Below are positions 1 to 6,670 of a stretch of 9,352 nucleotides of DNA, in pieces. The position numbers were made by a program, and so were the translations under genes. How positions within the stretch are numbered: position 1 is the first letter of the stretch; each line of letters opens with the position of its first letter. Source of the stretch: an uncultured bacterium. GTDB taxonomy: Bacteria; Actinomycetota; Coriobacteriia; Coriobacteriales; Coriobacteriaceae. The notes below the pieces were generated by a model. It ran no database searches and was not told the DNA's origin. It saw only the letters and a program-made list of their open reading frames with translations. Location: positions 1 to 9,352 of the forward strand of contig CAJMSO010000057.1 in NCBI GenBank assembly GCA_905216075.1, in the 5' to 3' direction.

Positions 1-81
1 GCCGCCGCAGTTGAAAGGCAGATTGCCGCTCTGGCGGGTTTGCAGCGTCAACTGGTTACGCGGGTTGGTAAACCCGCGTAA
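1..81 (+). CDS. C-terminal end of an unidentified protein (partial, cut by window edge)
   Basis: Frame 1 is open from the window edge to a TAA at 79-81 and encodes 26 residues ending in VTRVGKPA. The stretch VERQIAALAGLQRQLV has heptad-like spacing of aliphatic residues, so it could be a C-terminal coiled coil or long helix. It stops four bases before the pyrE stop on the other strand, which gives a tight tail-to-tail arrangement that favours a real gene. The pattern vaguely recalls the C-terminal helix of type I restriction specificity subunits, but 26 residues are too few to name a family. It could be a chance open frame, since GC-rich DNA has few stops. Confidence 0.35.
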   Translation, partial: AAAVERQIAALAGLQRQLVTRVGKPA

Positions 82-82
82 C
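55..82. terminator. Perfect 12-bp hairpin between convergent gene ends
   Basis: GTTACGCGGGTT (55-66) and AACCCGCGTAAC (71-82) are exact inverse complements around a 4-base loop. The element begins four bases beyond the pyrE stop and spans the stop codon of the + strand reading frame. A stem this strong could end transcription from either side or protect the pyrE mRNA 3' end. Neither strand has a clear run of T after the stem, so it is not a textbook intrinsic terminator. Confidence 0.5.
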
Positions 83-85
83 TAC

Positions 86-769
86 CTACTCCTGAGCTCC
101 GTACTGCTCGTAGTAAGCATCGATGGCGGCCTTGAGCTCGTCGTCGATGACGACCTTGCCGTCGATCTCGTGGTTGTAGAGAGTCTCGACGACCTCGGCC
201 ATGGAAACGATGCTCGCGACGGGAAAACCGTACTTGGCCTCGATCTCCTTCTGCGCGGTGGTCACGCCGCCCTTGCCGACCTCCATGCGGTTGAGGGACA
301 CGATCAGGCCCTTGATTTCGACGTCGGCAGCAGCCTTAACCTTGGGATAGGTCTCGTCGATGGACTTGCCGCTGGTGGTGACATCCTCGACCATGACCAC
401 GCGGTCGCCGTCCTGGGGCTCGTAGCCCAGCAGGTTGCCCTTGTCGGCGCCGTGGTCCTTGGCCTCCTTGCGGTCGCAGCAGTACTTGACCTCCTTGCCG
501 TACAGCTCGTGGTAGGCAATTGCGGTCACGACGGCCAGCGGAATACCCTTGTAGGCCGGTCCAAACAGCACATCAAAGTCGTCGCCAAAGTTATCGTGGA
601 TGGCCTGGGCGTAATACTCGCCCAGCTTCTTGAGCTGATAGCCCGTCACGTAAGCGCCGGCGTTCATAAAGAACGGGGATTGACGGCCGCTCTTGAGTGT
701 AAAGCTACCGAACTTAAGAACGTCGGACTCAACCATGAACTTGATGAACTCTTGTTTGTAAGCCTCCAT
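86..769 (-). CDS. pyrE: Orotate phosphoribosyltransferase
   Basis: This 227-residue cytoplasmic enzyme joins orotate to PRPP to give orotidine 5'-monophosphate, the fifth step of de novo UMP synthesis. The PRPP-binding signature is clear at residues 124-136 (VVMVEDVTTSGKS), with the paired acidic residues followed by the TTSGKS loop. FGPAYKGIPLA (69-79) is a conserved active-site segment, and RKEAKDHG (100-107) matches the flexible catalytic loop with its Lys and His. SGRQSPFF near residue 27 fits the orotate-binding N-terminus. The length suits the longer bacterial PyrE group (about 210-230). The start is supported by GAGGAG five bases before the ATG. No other pyr gene is visible; it is transcribed away from mgtA and seems to be a single gene here. 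No convincing promoter was recognised upstream. Confidence 0.95.
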   Translation of the reverse strand: MEAYKQEFIKFMVESDVLKFGSFTLKSGRQSPFFMNAGAYVTGYQLKKLGEYYAQAIHDNFGDDFDVLFGPAYKGIPLAVVTAIAYHELYGKEVKYCCDRKEAKDHGADKGNLLGYEPQDGDRVVMVEDVTTSGKSIDETYPKVKAAADVEIKGLIVSLNRMEVGKGGVTTAQKEIEAKYGFPVASIVSMAEVVETLYNHEIDGKVVIDDELKAAIDAYYEQYGAQE

Positions 770-899
770 GAGGGCTCCTCTCGTAATCGCGTACGTGCCT
801 TCCAGTTTAGCGCAGGCGAAGCGTCGATGCGGGCGCGCTTTGGGGCCACGGCATTCTGTAAAGGCTTTGTCAAAGGGAATGGTTTTCCGAACAATGGGG

Positions 900-928
900 T
901 TGACACGGCAAACCCCCTCATCAAGAAT
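900..928 (+). promoter_or_regulatory. Probable sigma-70-type promoter of mgtA leader
   Basis: A perfect -35 hexamer TTGACA (900-905) is followed after 17 bases by AAGAAT (923-928), which matches four of six bases of the TATAAT consensus. Transcription would begin near 935-940, giving mgtA an untranslated leader of about 270 bases. That is unusually long and fits regulation within the leader. No better promoter was seen nearer to mgtA. Confidence 0.5.
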
Positions 929-945
929 ACGGGCGGATTAAAAAG

Positions 946-960
946 GGGTACGAGATACCC
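946..960. promoter_or_regulatory. Short hairpin in pyrE/mgtA divergent region
   Basis: GGGTA (946-950) and TACCC (956-960) pair around CGAGA. Read on the + strand, it would lie at the very 5' end of the mgtA transcript, where hairpins often stabilise mRNA. Read on the minus strand, the stem is followed by C and five T, the layout of a weak intrinsic terminator about 175 bases before pyrE, so it could be an attenuator if the pyrE promoter lies further upstream. The stem is only five base pairs, so both readings are tentative. Confidence 0.3.
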
Positions 961-982
961 AAAGCGCGCTGCGCTCGGCCTT

Positions 983-1011
983 TAGGAGGTGTGCCATGGA
1001 AGGCAGTCCTA
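983..1011 (+). promoter_or_regulatory. Hairpin enclosing SD and start codon of the leader ORF
   Basis: TAGGA (983-987) can pair with TCCTA (1007-1011), and TGCC (992-995) with GGCA (1002-1005), leaving ATGGAA in the loop. The SD AGGAGG (984-989) is partly in the outer stem and the start codon of the 23-codon ORF is in the apical loop. The fold could tune initiation of the leader ORF. The stems are short and the internal loop is asymmetric, so stability is uncertain. Confidence 0.35.
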
Positions 1012-1067
1012 GTCGAAAAACCTGCATGTCGCCCTCGGCACGCCGTGAGGATTCCGCATACGCATAA
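996..1067 (+). CDS. Putative 23-residue leader peptide upstream of mgtA
   Basis: This short ORF runs from an ATG preceded by a perfect SD, AGGAGG at 984-989 with six bases of spacing, to TAA at 1065-1067. The peptide begins MEGSPSRKTC and ends DSAYA; it is polar, has no membrane segment, and carries one Glu and one Pro within its first five residues. It lies between the predicted promoter and mgtA. In Salmonella, the mgtA leader encodes the peptide MgtL, whose translation links proline and Mg2+ supply to transcription elongation. A comparable role is an inference from position only: the sequence is not like MgtL and is poorer in proline. It could also be an accidental ORF, though the SD quality argues against that. 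Confidence 0.4.
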   Translation: MEGSPSRKTCMSPSARREDSAYA

Positions 1068-1093
1068 ACGCCACCGGCAGATCGCCAAAACCA

Positions 1094-1121
1094 CCACAAA
1101 GGCGCGCTGCACCCTTTGTGG
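1094..1121 (+). promoter_or_regulatory. 9-bp hairpin in the mgtA leader
   Basis: CCACAAAGG (1094-1102) and CCTTTGTGG (1113-1121) are exact inverse complements around a 10-base loop. The hairpin starts 27 bases after the leader ORF stop. It is followed by a weaker pair, GCTCA (1122-1126) with TGAGC (1138-1142), and a run of six T at 1153-1158. The T-run is about ten bases from the last stem, too far for a standard terminator, but the arrangement could act as an attenuator or pause site. Confidence 0.45.
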
Positions 1122-1183
1122 GCTCAAGAGCTTGACGTGAGCGACATCTAGGTTTTTTGAAGCAAATACGACACGTACGCTAA

Positions 1184-1206
1184 CTCCCTTCAACAAGGAG
1201 GACCCT
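1184..1206 (+). promoter_or_regulatory. mgtA ribosome binding site with a potential sequestering stem
   Basis: AAGGAGG (1195-1201) is a near-perfect SD five bases before the mgtA ATG and fixes that start. Just upstream, CTCCCTT (1184-1190) can pair with AAGGAG (1195-1200) around a CAAC loop, with one bulged C. This six-pair hairpin would cover most of the SD, so mgtA translation may depend on opening it. Confidence 0.45.
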
Positions 1207-3975
1207 ATGCTGATGCTCAAAACCGTCACGGTACTCGAAGCCATCTCCAAGCGCCGCCGCACGGCGCGCCCCGCCGCTCATACCGGCCTGTCCAAGAACA
1301 CCATATTCGCCGCCACCCATAGCGCCGAGGACGCTCTCGTACTGCTTGACGCCACGGCAAGCGGCCTCACCGCCGAGCAGGCAACCGAGCGCCTGGACGC
1401 CTCCGGCCCCAACACCATCGAGGCACCGACCAAGACGCTCGCCCGCCGCATCGCCGACGCCTTTGTCGACCCCTTCGCCGGCATCCTCGCCTCGCTCGCG
1501 CTGGTCTCGCTCTACATCGACGTGCTCGCCGTGCCCGAGCCGCAGCGCGACCCCTCCACGGTCATCGTCATCGGCATCATGCTACTGGTATCGGGCGGTA
1601 TGAAGTTTATCCAGGAAGCCCGCAGCGGCAATGCGGCAGAGGCCCTCAAGGACCTGGTCTCCAACACTTGCACCGTCCTGCGCGACGGCGAGCACATCGA
1701 GATCCCCTTCGACGAGCTCGTCCCCGGCGATGTGATCCGCCTCTCTGCCGACGATATGGTGCCGGCAGATGCCCGCGTCATCACCGCGCGCGACCTGTTT
1801 GTCATCGAATCCGCACTCACCGGCGAGAGCGAGGCCGTCGAGAAGACCGCTGCCATCACCGTCGTCGATGGTGCCGACGGCTCCGCGCTGCCGCTCTCTG
1901 CCTGCAAGAACATCGTCTTTACCGGCACCTCCGTGCAAAATGGCACTGCCATGGCACTTGTCGTTGCCACCGGCTCGGACACCTACCTGGGCGGCATCGC
2001 CAAGATGCTCAACGGGCGCGGCGAGAAGAGCGCGTTTGACCGCGGCGTCTCGAGCGTCTCCATGCTGCTCGTACGCCTCATGCTCGTTATGGCGCCGGCC
2101 GTCTTTGCCATCAACGCCGCCACCAAGGGCAACGTCATCGACGCGCTGCTGTTCGCCACGAGCGTGGCCGTGGGCATCACGCCGCAGATGCTTCCCGTCA
2201 TCGTGACCACGAGCCTGTCGCAGGGCGCCAAGGACCTCGCCCGTCGCCAGGTTATCGTCAAGGAGCTGCCGGCGATTCAAAACCTGGGCGCCATGGACGT
2301 CCTGTGCTGCGACAAGACCGGCACCCTCACCGAAGACTGCATCGTGCTCGAGCGCTACCTCAACGCCGACGGCAACGAGGACACGCGTGTGCTGCGCCAT
2401 GCGTTTTTGAACAGCTTCTTCCAGACCGGCCTCAAAAATCTTATCGACCTGGCCGTAATCGACCGTGCCGATGTGACACCCTCGACCGTCGCACCCGATT
2501 CCATGCTGGGCCAGAGCCTGCGCGACCGCTATACCAAGGTCGACGAGGTTCCCTTCGATTTCTCGCGCCGTCGCCTGAGCGTAGTTGTCTCCGACTCCCA
2601 AGGCAAAACCCAGATGGTTACCAAGGGAGCTGCCGAGGAAATGCTCGAGATCTGCTCCTTTGTCGAGGTCGATGGCATCGCTCAGCCGCTCACCGACGAG
2701 AAGCTCGCCCAGATTCGCAAGCGGGTCGACGGACTTAACGCCGAGGGCCTGCGCGTGATTGCCGTGGCGCAGAAGACCGATCCGCGCTGCGTGGGCGAGT
2801 TTGGCATCGCCGACGAGTGCGACATGGTGCTGATGGGCTTTTTGGCCTTCCTCGATCCGCCCAAAGCAAGTGCCGCGGGCGCCGTCGCCGCCCTCGAGGC
2901 CAAGGGCGTAGCGGTCAAGGTCCTGACCGGCGACAACGACCGCGTCGCCGCCACCGTCTGCGAGCAGATCGGTATCGATGCGAGCAACGTCTTGCTCGGC
3001 CCCGAGATCGATGCACTCGATGATGCCGAGCTTGCCGAGCGCGCCGAGAAAACCCATCTCTTCGCCAAGCTCTCGCCGCTGCAGAAGGCACGCCTGGTGC
3101 GCGTCATGCGCGAGCTGCTCGGTCACACCGTGGGCTTTATGGGCGACGGTATCAACGACGCCGCCGCCATGTGTGCGAGCGATTGCGGCATCTCGGTCGA
3201 TTCGGCCGTCGATATTGCCAAGGAATCCGCCGATATCATCTTGCTTCAGAAGGACCTAGGCGTGCTCGAGCGCGGCATCATCGAAGGCCGCCGCACCTAC
3301 GGCAACCTGCTCAAGTACCTCAAGACCACAGTGAGCTCCAACTTTGGCAACGTGTTCTCCGTGACCGTCGCGAGCCTGTTCTTGCCGTTTTTGCCCATGA
3401 GTGCCCTGCAGCTGGTGCTGCTGTCGCTCGTCTACGAGATCGTGTGCATCGCGCTACCGTGGGACACCGTCGATGACGTCTGGACCGCCCGTCCGCGCTC
3501 CTGGGACGCCGCGTCCATCAAGGACTTTATGCTCGAGCTGGGCCCCGTGAGCTCGCTGTTTGACATCGTGACCTTCGCCGCGCTCTTCTTTGTGGTGTGC
3601 CCCGCCACCGTGGGCGCAAGCTGGTCCGAGCTCTCCGGGACGGGCAGCGTCGCGGGTATGGCGACCTTTGCCGCACTCTTCCAGAGCGGCTGGTTTGTCG
3701 AGTCCATGTGGTCGCAGACGCTCGTGATCCACATGCTGCGCTCCCCGCGCCTGCCGAGCCTACGTGACCACGCCGCGCCGGCACTGTGCGCGCTCACCGT
3801 GCTAGGCCTGGCGCTTGTCACCTGGCTGCCGGCAAGCCCCATCGCCGATGCGCTCGGCCTCATGACGCTGCCCACGAGCTTTTTTGGGCTGCTCATTGGC
3901 ATCGTTACCGCCTATATCGCGCTCACCCAGCTGGCAAAGCGCCGCTACATTGCCCGCCACGGCGAGCTGCTGTGA
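1207..3975 (+). CDS. mgtA: MgtA-type magnesium-importing P-type ATPase (P3B)
   Basis: This 922-residue inner-membrane ATPase should import Mg2+ at the cost of ATP. Order of parts: N-terminal cation-ATPase domain (about 45-90), first membrane pair (about 88-135), actuator domain with TGES at 205-208, TM3-4, phosphorylation motif DKTGT with Asp369, nucleotide-binding domain with KGA at Lys473, TGD at 574-576, hinge GDGIND at 646-651, and six C-terminal membrane helices. SNFGNVFS and LPWD (to 753) are characteristic of MgtA/MgtB rather than Ca2+ pumps, and the length is near the roughly 900 residues of the enterobacterial proteins. Oddities: TM4 reads PQMLP (326-330), where enterobacterial MgtA/MgtB have PEMLP as I recall, and TM6 has Ser740 and Glu744 where they have Asn and Asp. 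The leader suggests post-initiation regulation. A different divalent ion is possible. Confidence 0.92.
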   Translation: MLMLKTVTVLEAISKRRRTARPAAHTGLSKNTIFAATHSAEDALVLLDATASGLTAEQATERLDASGPNTIEAPTKTLARRIADAFVDPFAGILASLALVSLYIDVLAVPEPQRDPSTVIVIGIMLLVSGGMKFIQEARSGNAAEALKDLVSNTCTVLRDGEHIEIPFDELVPGDVIRLSADDMVPADARVITARDLFVIESALTGESEAVEKTAAITVVDGADGSALPLSACKNIVFTGTSVQNGTAMALVVATGSDTYLGGIAKMLNGRGEKSAFDRGVSSVSMLLVRLMLVMAPAVFAINAATKGNVIDALLFATSVAVGITPQMLPVIVTTSLSQGAKDLARRQVIVKELPAIQNLGAMDVLCCDKTGTLTEDCIVLERYLNADGNEDTRVLRHAFLNSFFQTGLKNLIDLAVIDRADVTPSTVAPDSMLGQSLRDRYTKVDEVPFDFSRRRLSVVVSDSQGKTQMVTKGAAEEMLEICSFVEVDGIAQPLTDEKLAQIRKRVDGLNAEGLRVIAVAQKTDPRCVGEFGIADECDMVLMGFLAFLDPPKASAAGAVAALEAKGVAVKVLTGDNDRVAATVCEQIGIDASNVLLGPEIDALDDAELAERAEKTHLFAKLSPLQKARLVRVMRELLGHTVGFMGDGINDAAAMCASDCGISVDSAVDIAKESADIILLQKDLGVLERGIIEGRRTYGNLLKYLKTTVSSNFGNVFSVTVASLFLPFLPMSALQLVLLSLVYEIVCIALPWDTVDDVWTARPRSWDAASIKDFMLELGPVSSLFDIVTFAALFFVVCPATVGASWSELSGTGSVAGMATFAALFQSGWFVESMWSQTLVIHMLRSPRLPSLRDHAAPALCALTVLGLALVTWLPASPIADALGLMTLPTSFFGLLIGIVTAYIALTQLAKRRYIARHGELL

Positions 3976-4002
3976 CGCCCGAATTGTGGCGCGCGACCCA
4001 TC

Positions 4003-4024
4003 AGGCGGTCAAAAAATCCCGCCT
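4003..4024. terminator. Accessory hairpin after mgtA
   Basis: AGGCGG (4003-4008) pairs with CCGCCT (4019-4024) around a 10-base loop containing six A. It lies 27 bases beyond the mgtA stop and just before the larger terminator stem. On the minus strand it would come after the main terminator of the ROK operon. By itself it lacks a T-run after the stem and may only trim or stabilise transcript ends. Confidence 0.3.
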
Positions 4025-4031
4025 CAAATTA

Positions 4032-4071
4032 AACCGCCCCCATTTCCCGTGCTAAGGAAATGAGGGCGGTT
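4032..4071. terminator. Strong bidirectional terminator between mgtA and the sugar operon
   Basis: AACCGCCCCCATTTCC (4032-4047) pairs with GGAAATGAGGGCGGTT (4056-4071) with a single C-A mismatch in 16 positions and an 8-base loop. Going out on the minus strand, the stem is followed at once by TTTAATTTG, a fair U-rich tail for the ROK kinase operon. On the + strand the T-rich stretch begins about ten bases later. It separates two convergent units. Confidence 0.8.
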
Positions 4072-4114
4072 CACTCCGGCCTTTATCTTTTTCGACAGCC
4101 TCGTTTGGCTCGCG

Positions 4115-5026
4115 CTACACCAGGCGCATGGCCTCCTGGACAGCACCGTAAAGGTTGGCGTCGTTGCCGAGCTCGGCCACCTTTATCTGCGGCACAGGAA
4201 TGCCAGCAAGGGTCCCTTCGTAACTCGCGAGGGCCAGCGGCATCTGCGCACGCAGGGCATCGACGAGCTCGGGATGGCACGAGATGCCGCCTGCGACCAC
4301 AAAGACCTCGGGGTCGAGCACGGCCTGCAGGTTGATGAGCTGTCCGTCAAATGAGCGAGCGTAGCGGTCGAGCGCGCGCTGCGCCGCCATGTCGCCATCC
4401 GCGATCCACTCAAAGACGCGGCGGCCGTCCACCGGAGAATCCGCAGGCAGGCCCTTCTCGGCAACGGCGGCATCGCGGAGCGCGCGCCAACCGCCCGAGC
4501 CCGCAAAGGAGTTTTCCATGCTCGCGGCAGTCGTGACATCGTTGCGCAAGAAGCTGAACTCGCCTGCAAAGCAGTGCGCGCCGCGCAGGACCTTGCCGTC
4601 GATGACGATACCGCCGCCGATGCCCGTGCCAATAGCGAGTACCACGCCAAAACGCGTCCCGCGCAGGGCGCCAGCCGCATACTCACCGAGTGCACAGCAC
4701 TTACCGTCGTTATTGACGGCAACCGGCACCCCCAGCGCCTCGCGCATGAGCTTTCCCAGTGGGCAGCCGTCCATAAACGTGAGCGCACCGCCGCGATGGA
4801 TCGTTCCCGTGACATCTCCCTCGTAAATACCGCCGGGTGCGCTCACGCCTACGGCGTTCACGCGCTCGCGGTACGGCTCGACGAGCCCGATCAACGCCGA
4901 AACGGTCTCCTCAGCCGTGGTAAAGCCCGTCGGCAGGCTCCCGCGCTCGCGGATGGAAAAATCCTCGCCCAGCACAGCCCATTTAACGGCCGTACCGCCC
5001 ACATCGATTCCAAAGAACTCCTGCAT
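4115..5026 (-). CDS. ROK-family sugar kinase lacking the zinc motif (possible beta-glucoside kinase type)
   Basis: A 303-residue cytoplasmic kinase expected to phosphorylate a sugar or glycoside with ATP. The ASKHA fold is marked by the phosphate loop IDVGGT (7-12), catalytic Asp107 in NNDGK, and the second phosphate loop AIGTGIGGG (131-139). ROK proteins usually carry a Cys-rich zinc motif after a GE-GH segment. Here the segment is AGEFSF (154-159) and no CxCG cluster follows. The same kind of AGEF segment occurs, as I recall, in the Listeria/Lactococcus beta-glucoside kinase group, so a glycoside or non-glucose sugar is a reasonable guess. There is no N-terminal DNA-binding domain, so it is an enzyme rather than a NagC/XylR-type repressor. 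Start: ATG with GAGGGG five bases upstream. It is the last gene of the operon, 111 bp after the hydrolase. Confidence 0.85.
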   Translation of the reverse strand: MQEFFGIDVGGTAVKWAVLGEDFSIRERGSLPTGFTTAEETVSALIGLVEPYRERVNAVGVSAPGGIYEGDVTGTIHRGGALTFMDGCPLGKLMREALGVPVAVNNDGKCCALGEYAAGALRGTRFGVVLAIGTGIGGGIVIDGKVLRGAHCFAGEFSFLRNDVTTAASMENSFAGSGGWRALRDAAVAEKGLPADSPVDGRRVFEWIADGDMAAQRALDRYARSFDGQLINLQAVLDPEVFVVAGGISCHPELVDALRAQMPLALASYEGTLAGIPVPQIKVAELGNDANLYGAVQEAMRLV

Positions 5027-5065
5027 ATTCGCCCCTCACGTGCCATAGCCCCGAACGCGCATCGC

Positions 5066-5102
5066 CGCGACCACCACAGGGGCTGCCCTTATGATGGTCG
5101 TG
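5066..5102 (-). promoter_or_regulatory. Intercistronic hairpin between hydrolase and kinase genes
   Basis: GACCACCA (5069-5076) pairs with TGATGGTC (5092-5099) with one mismatch, and AGGG (5078-5081) with CCCT (5086-5089) inside it; the stem extends outward by C-G, G-T and C-G pairs. Neither end has a T-run, so it is not an intrinsic terminator. It fits an mRNA processing or stability element within the operon. No clear promoter for the kinase was seen in this 111-bp gap. Confidence 0.4.
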
Positions 5103-5137
5103 CAGCAAATCGCGCCCGGAGCCGATTATCTCTATTA

Positions 5138-6670
5138 TTACGCCTCTACTTTAGTCAGACGAAGCAACATATACTGCTTACTAGGGAGGTCGATGCGGAA
5201 CTTGCCCTCAAAGGTTCCGGGAAGCTCTTCCTCCGTCATGTCCCATGTGTCCACGACATTCACCTTGTAACGAGCGCCCGCCTCGCCCTCAAACTCACGA
5301 TACGCCGGACGGTTGAACCCAAAGTACATAAGGACATCGGCAGTCCCGTGGCCATGATCGTTGGACATACAGGTGACATCCCAGGTAAACGTACCGTCAA
5401 GGATGCCGACCTCATCGGGCACCCAGTCAAAATCGGCCGGCAGCGCCTCCATGTAGCGACGGCAAAAGCCAATGCGATCGGGCGAATCGCCGTAGAGCTT
5501 GCCGCCGTGCGCCCACCACAGCTTGGGTCCGCGGTCGACGTAGGTCTCACCGTGGGTCACATAACCGCCACGCAAACTGCCCTCCCAAAAACGACGTACG
5601 AGTTCCTGAGCGGTCAGGTTACCCCAGCCCCAGTTGATGTTGCCCTCATAGCCGACCTCGTCGATCAAAACCGGCTTGCTATACTGCGCGCGCAGCATGG
5701 TGACGTCCTCGGCTGTGTTCTTGAGGTCGCACCTCTGGTAGCTCACGTGCGTAATCCACGGATGACTGTGGTCAAAGATCTCACGGCAATTGTGGATACT
5801 GCGCAGATGACCATACGGGTCGTTCGCCATGATGATACGGGCATAGCGGTCCCAGTCCTCGGCCGGCTTCCACGGCATAAGGTCCCACTCATTGGCGAGG
5901 CTCCACCAAATGTTCTTGTATGCCGAGAAGCGACGAGCGACATACGTCAGGTAGAAAATATCCTCCTCGCGCGTCATACGAGAGAAGCCCCAGTCCTCAG
6001 GCTTGTCATACGGATGCAAAACGATGAGATCCGCCTGGATACCCAGCTCGTCAAGCTGCTCGATGCGGTGCTCGAGGTTTTCCCAAAACGGCTCATAGAA
6101 GCGAAAATGGTCGAAATCGCCCTTCTCGCCTTCATAGGCATACATCGCTGGGTCCTCAACGTTATAGTCGTAGAACTTGGGGAAGACGCACATGCGTATC
6201 TTGTTAAAAGGTGCCTCTGCGAGCGTCTCGAGCGTCTGCTCCTGCAGCTGAACATCCTGGTTGGTCCAGGCATAGCATGTGGTGCCAAAGGGCAGGTAGC
6301 GCGTTCCATCCTCGTAGGCAAAGTTGAAATCCTCGTCAGTAATGAACGGAGCTCCGTGGGCGAGTACATCCTTTGCCAGCAGCACGCGACCATGATTGGC
6401 GCCCGTGGCGGGCACGGCCTCAAAAGAGCCGGCGGCACCATCGAGCTCGGGGTCATTGGAGCTCACCGTGTAGTTCCAGACACCGGCACTCTCGGGCATA
6501 AAGTTGATTCCGTAGCAGCCATTGCCCTTGTAGAAGCCATGGACCTCAAAGCTGTCCTGGCCATCCGCGCGGTCAAATCGCGCCGACAGCTCGACTTCGA
6601 CATAGGGATTGCCGGCCGCAGTGCCCGCGAGCTCGAGCTTAAACACCTTGTACTGCTCGACGATAGTCAT
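5138..6670 (-). CDS. Cytoplasmic DUF5060/DUF4038/DUF5605 glycoside hydrolase
   Basis: A 510-residue putative glycosidase. Three parts: an N-terminal beta-sandwich of the DUF5060 type (about 5-88, with GFYKGNGCYGINFMPES), a TIM barrel of the DUF4038/GH140-like type (about 93-425, with DGTRYLPFGTTCYAWTNQ), and a C-terminal beta domain of the DUF5605 type (about 430-508, with VVDTWDMT and LPSKQYMLLRL). The barrel shows the clan GH-A arrangement: SLANEWD at the end of strand 4 with Glu261 as probable acid/base, and VLIDEVGYEG at strand 7 with Glu338 as probable nucleophile. There is no signal peptide, so it should act on a substrate already imported, presumably by the transporter gene upstream. 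Start: ATG after TTGGAGG with seven bases of spacing. The substrate cannot be named; GH140 includes an apiosidase, but other activities are possible. Confidence 0.85.
   Translation of the reverse strand: MTIVEQYKVFKLELAGTAAGNPYVEVELSARFDRADGQDSFEVHGFYKGNGCYGINFMPESAGVWNYTVSSNDPELDGAAGSFEAVPATGANHGRVLLAKDVLAHGAPFITDEDFNFAYEDGTRYLPFGTTCYAWTNQDVQLQEQTLETLAEAPFNKIRMCVFPKFYDYNVEDPAMYAYEGEKGDFDHFRFYEPFWENLEHRIEQLDELGIQADLIVLHPYDKPEDWGFSRMTREEDIFYLTYVARRFSAYKNIWWSLANEWDLMPWKPAEDWDRYARIIMANDPYGHLRSIHNCREIFDHSHPWITHVSYQRCDLKNTAEDVTMLRAQYSKPVLIDEVGYEGNINWGWGNLTAQELVRRFWEGSLRGGYVTHGETYVDRGPKLWWAHGGKLYGDSPDRIGFCRRYMEALPADFDWVPDEVGILDGTFTWDVTCMSNDHGHGTADVLMYFGFNRPAYREFEGEAGARYKVNVVDTWDMTEEELPGTFEGKFRIDLPSKQYMLLRLTKVEA

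Noticed and set aside
868..873. TTGACA on the minus strand as a pyrE -35 box
   Set aside because: At 16 to 18 bases downstream the sequence is CGTGGC or similar, with no resemblance to a -10 box.
11..985. + strand open frame of 324 codons over pyrE
   Set aside because: It is antisense to pyrE, which has clear catalytic motifs. The repetitive Leu/Val/Asp/Gly composition is typical of a shadow frame.
1132..1137. TTGACG as a promoter close to mgtA
   Set aside because: No -10-like hexamer occurs at proper spacing; the position is a T-run followed by GAAG. TTGAAG at 1157-1162 with CTAACT downstream is also too weak.
930..1206. M-box (ykoK) Mg2+ riboswitch upstream of mgtA
   Set aside because: The conserved core segments of the M-box as I remember them are not present. 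A covariance-model search (Infernal against Rfam RF00380) would be decisive.
1582..3126. Minus-strand open frame of 514 codons inside mgtA
   Set aside because: Shadow of the mgtA codon bias; the composition is rich in Asp, Gly and Ala with no motif and no SD.
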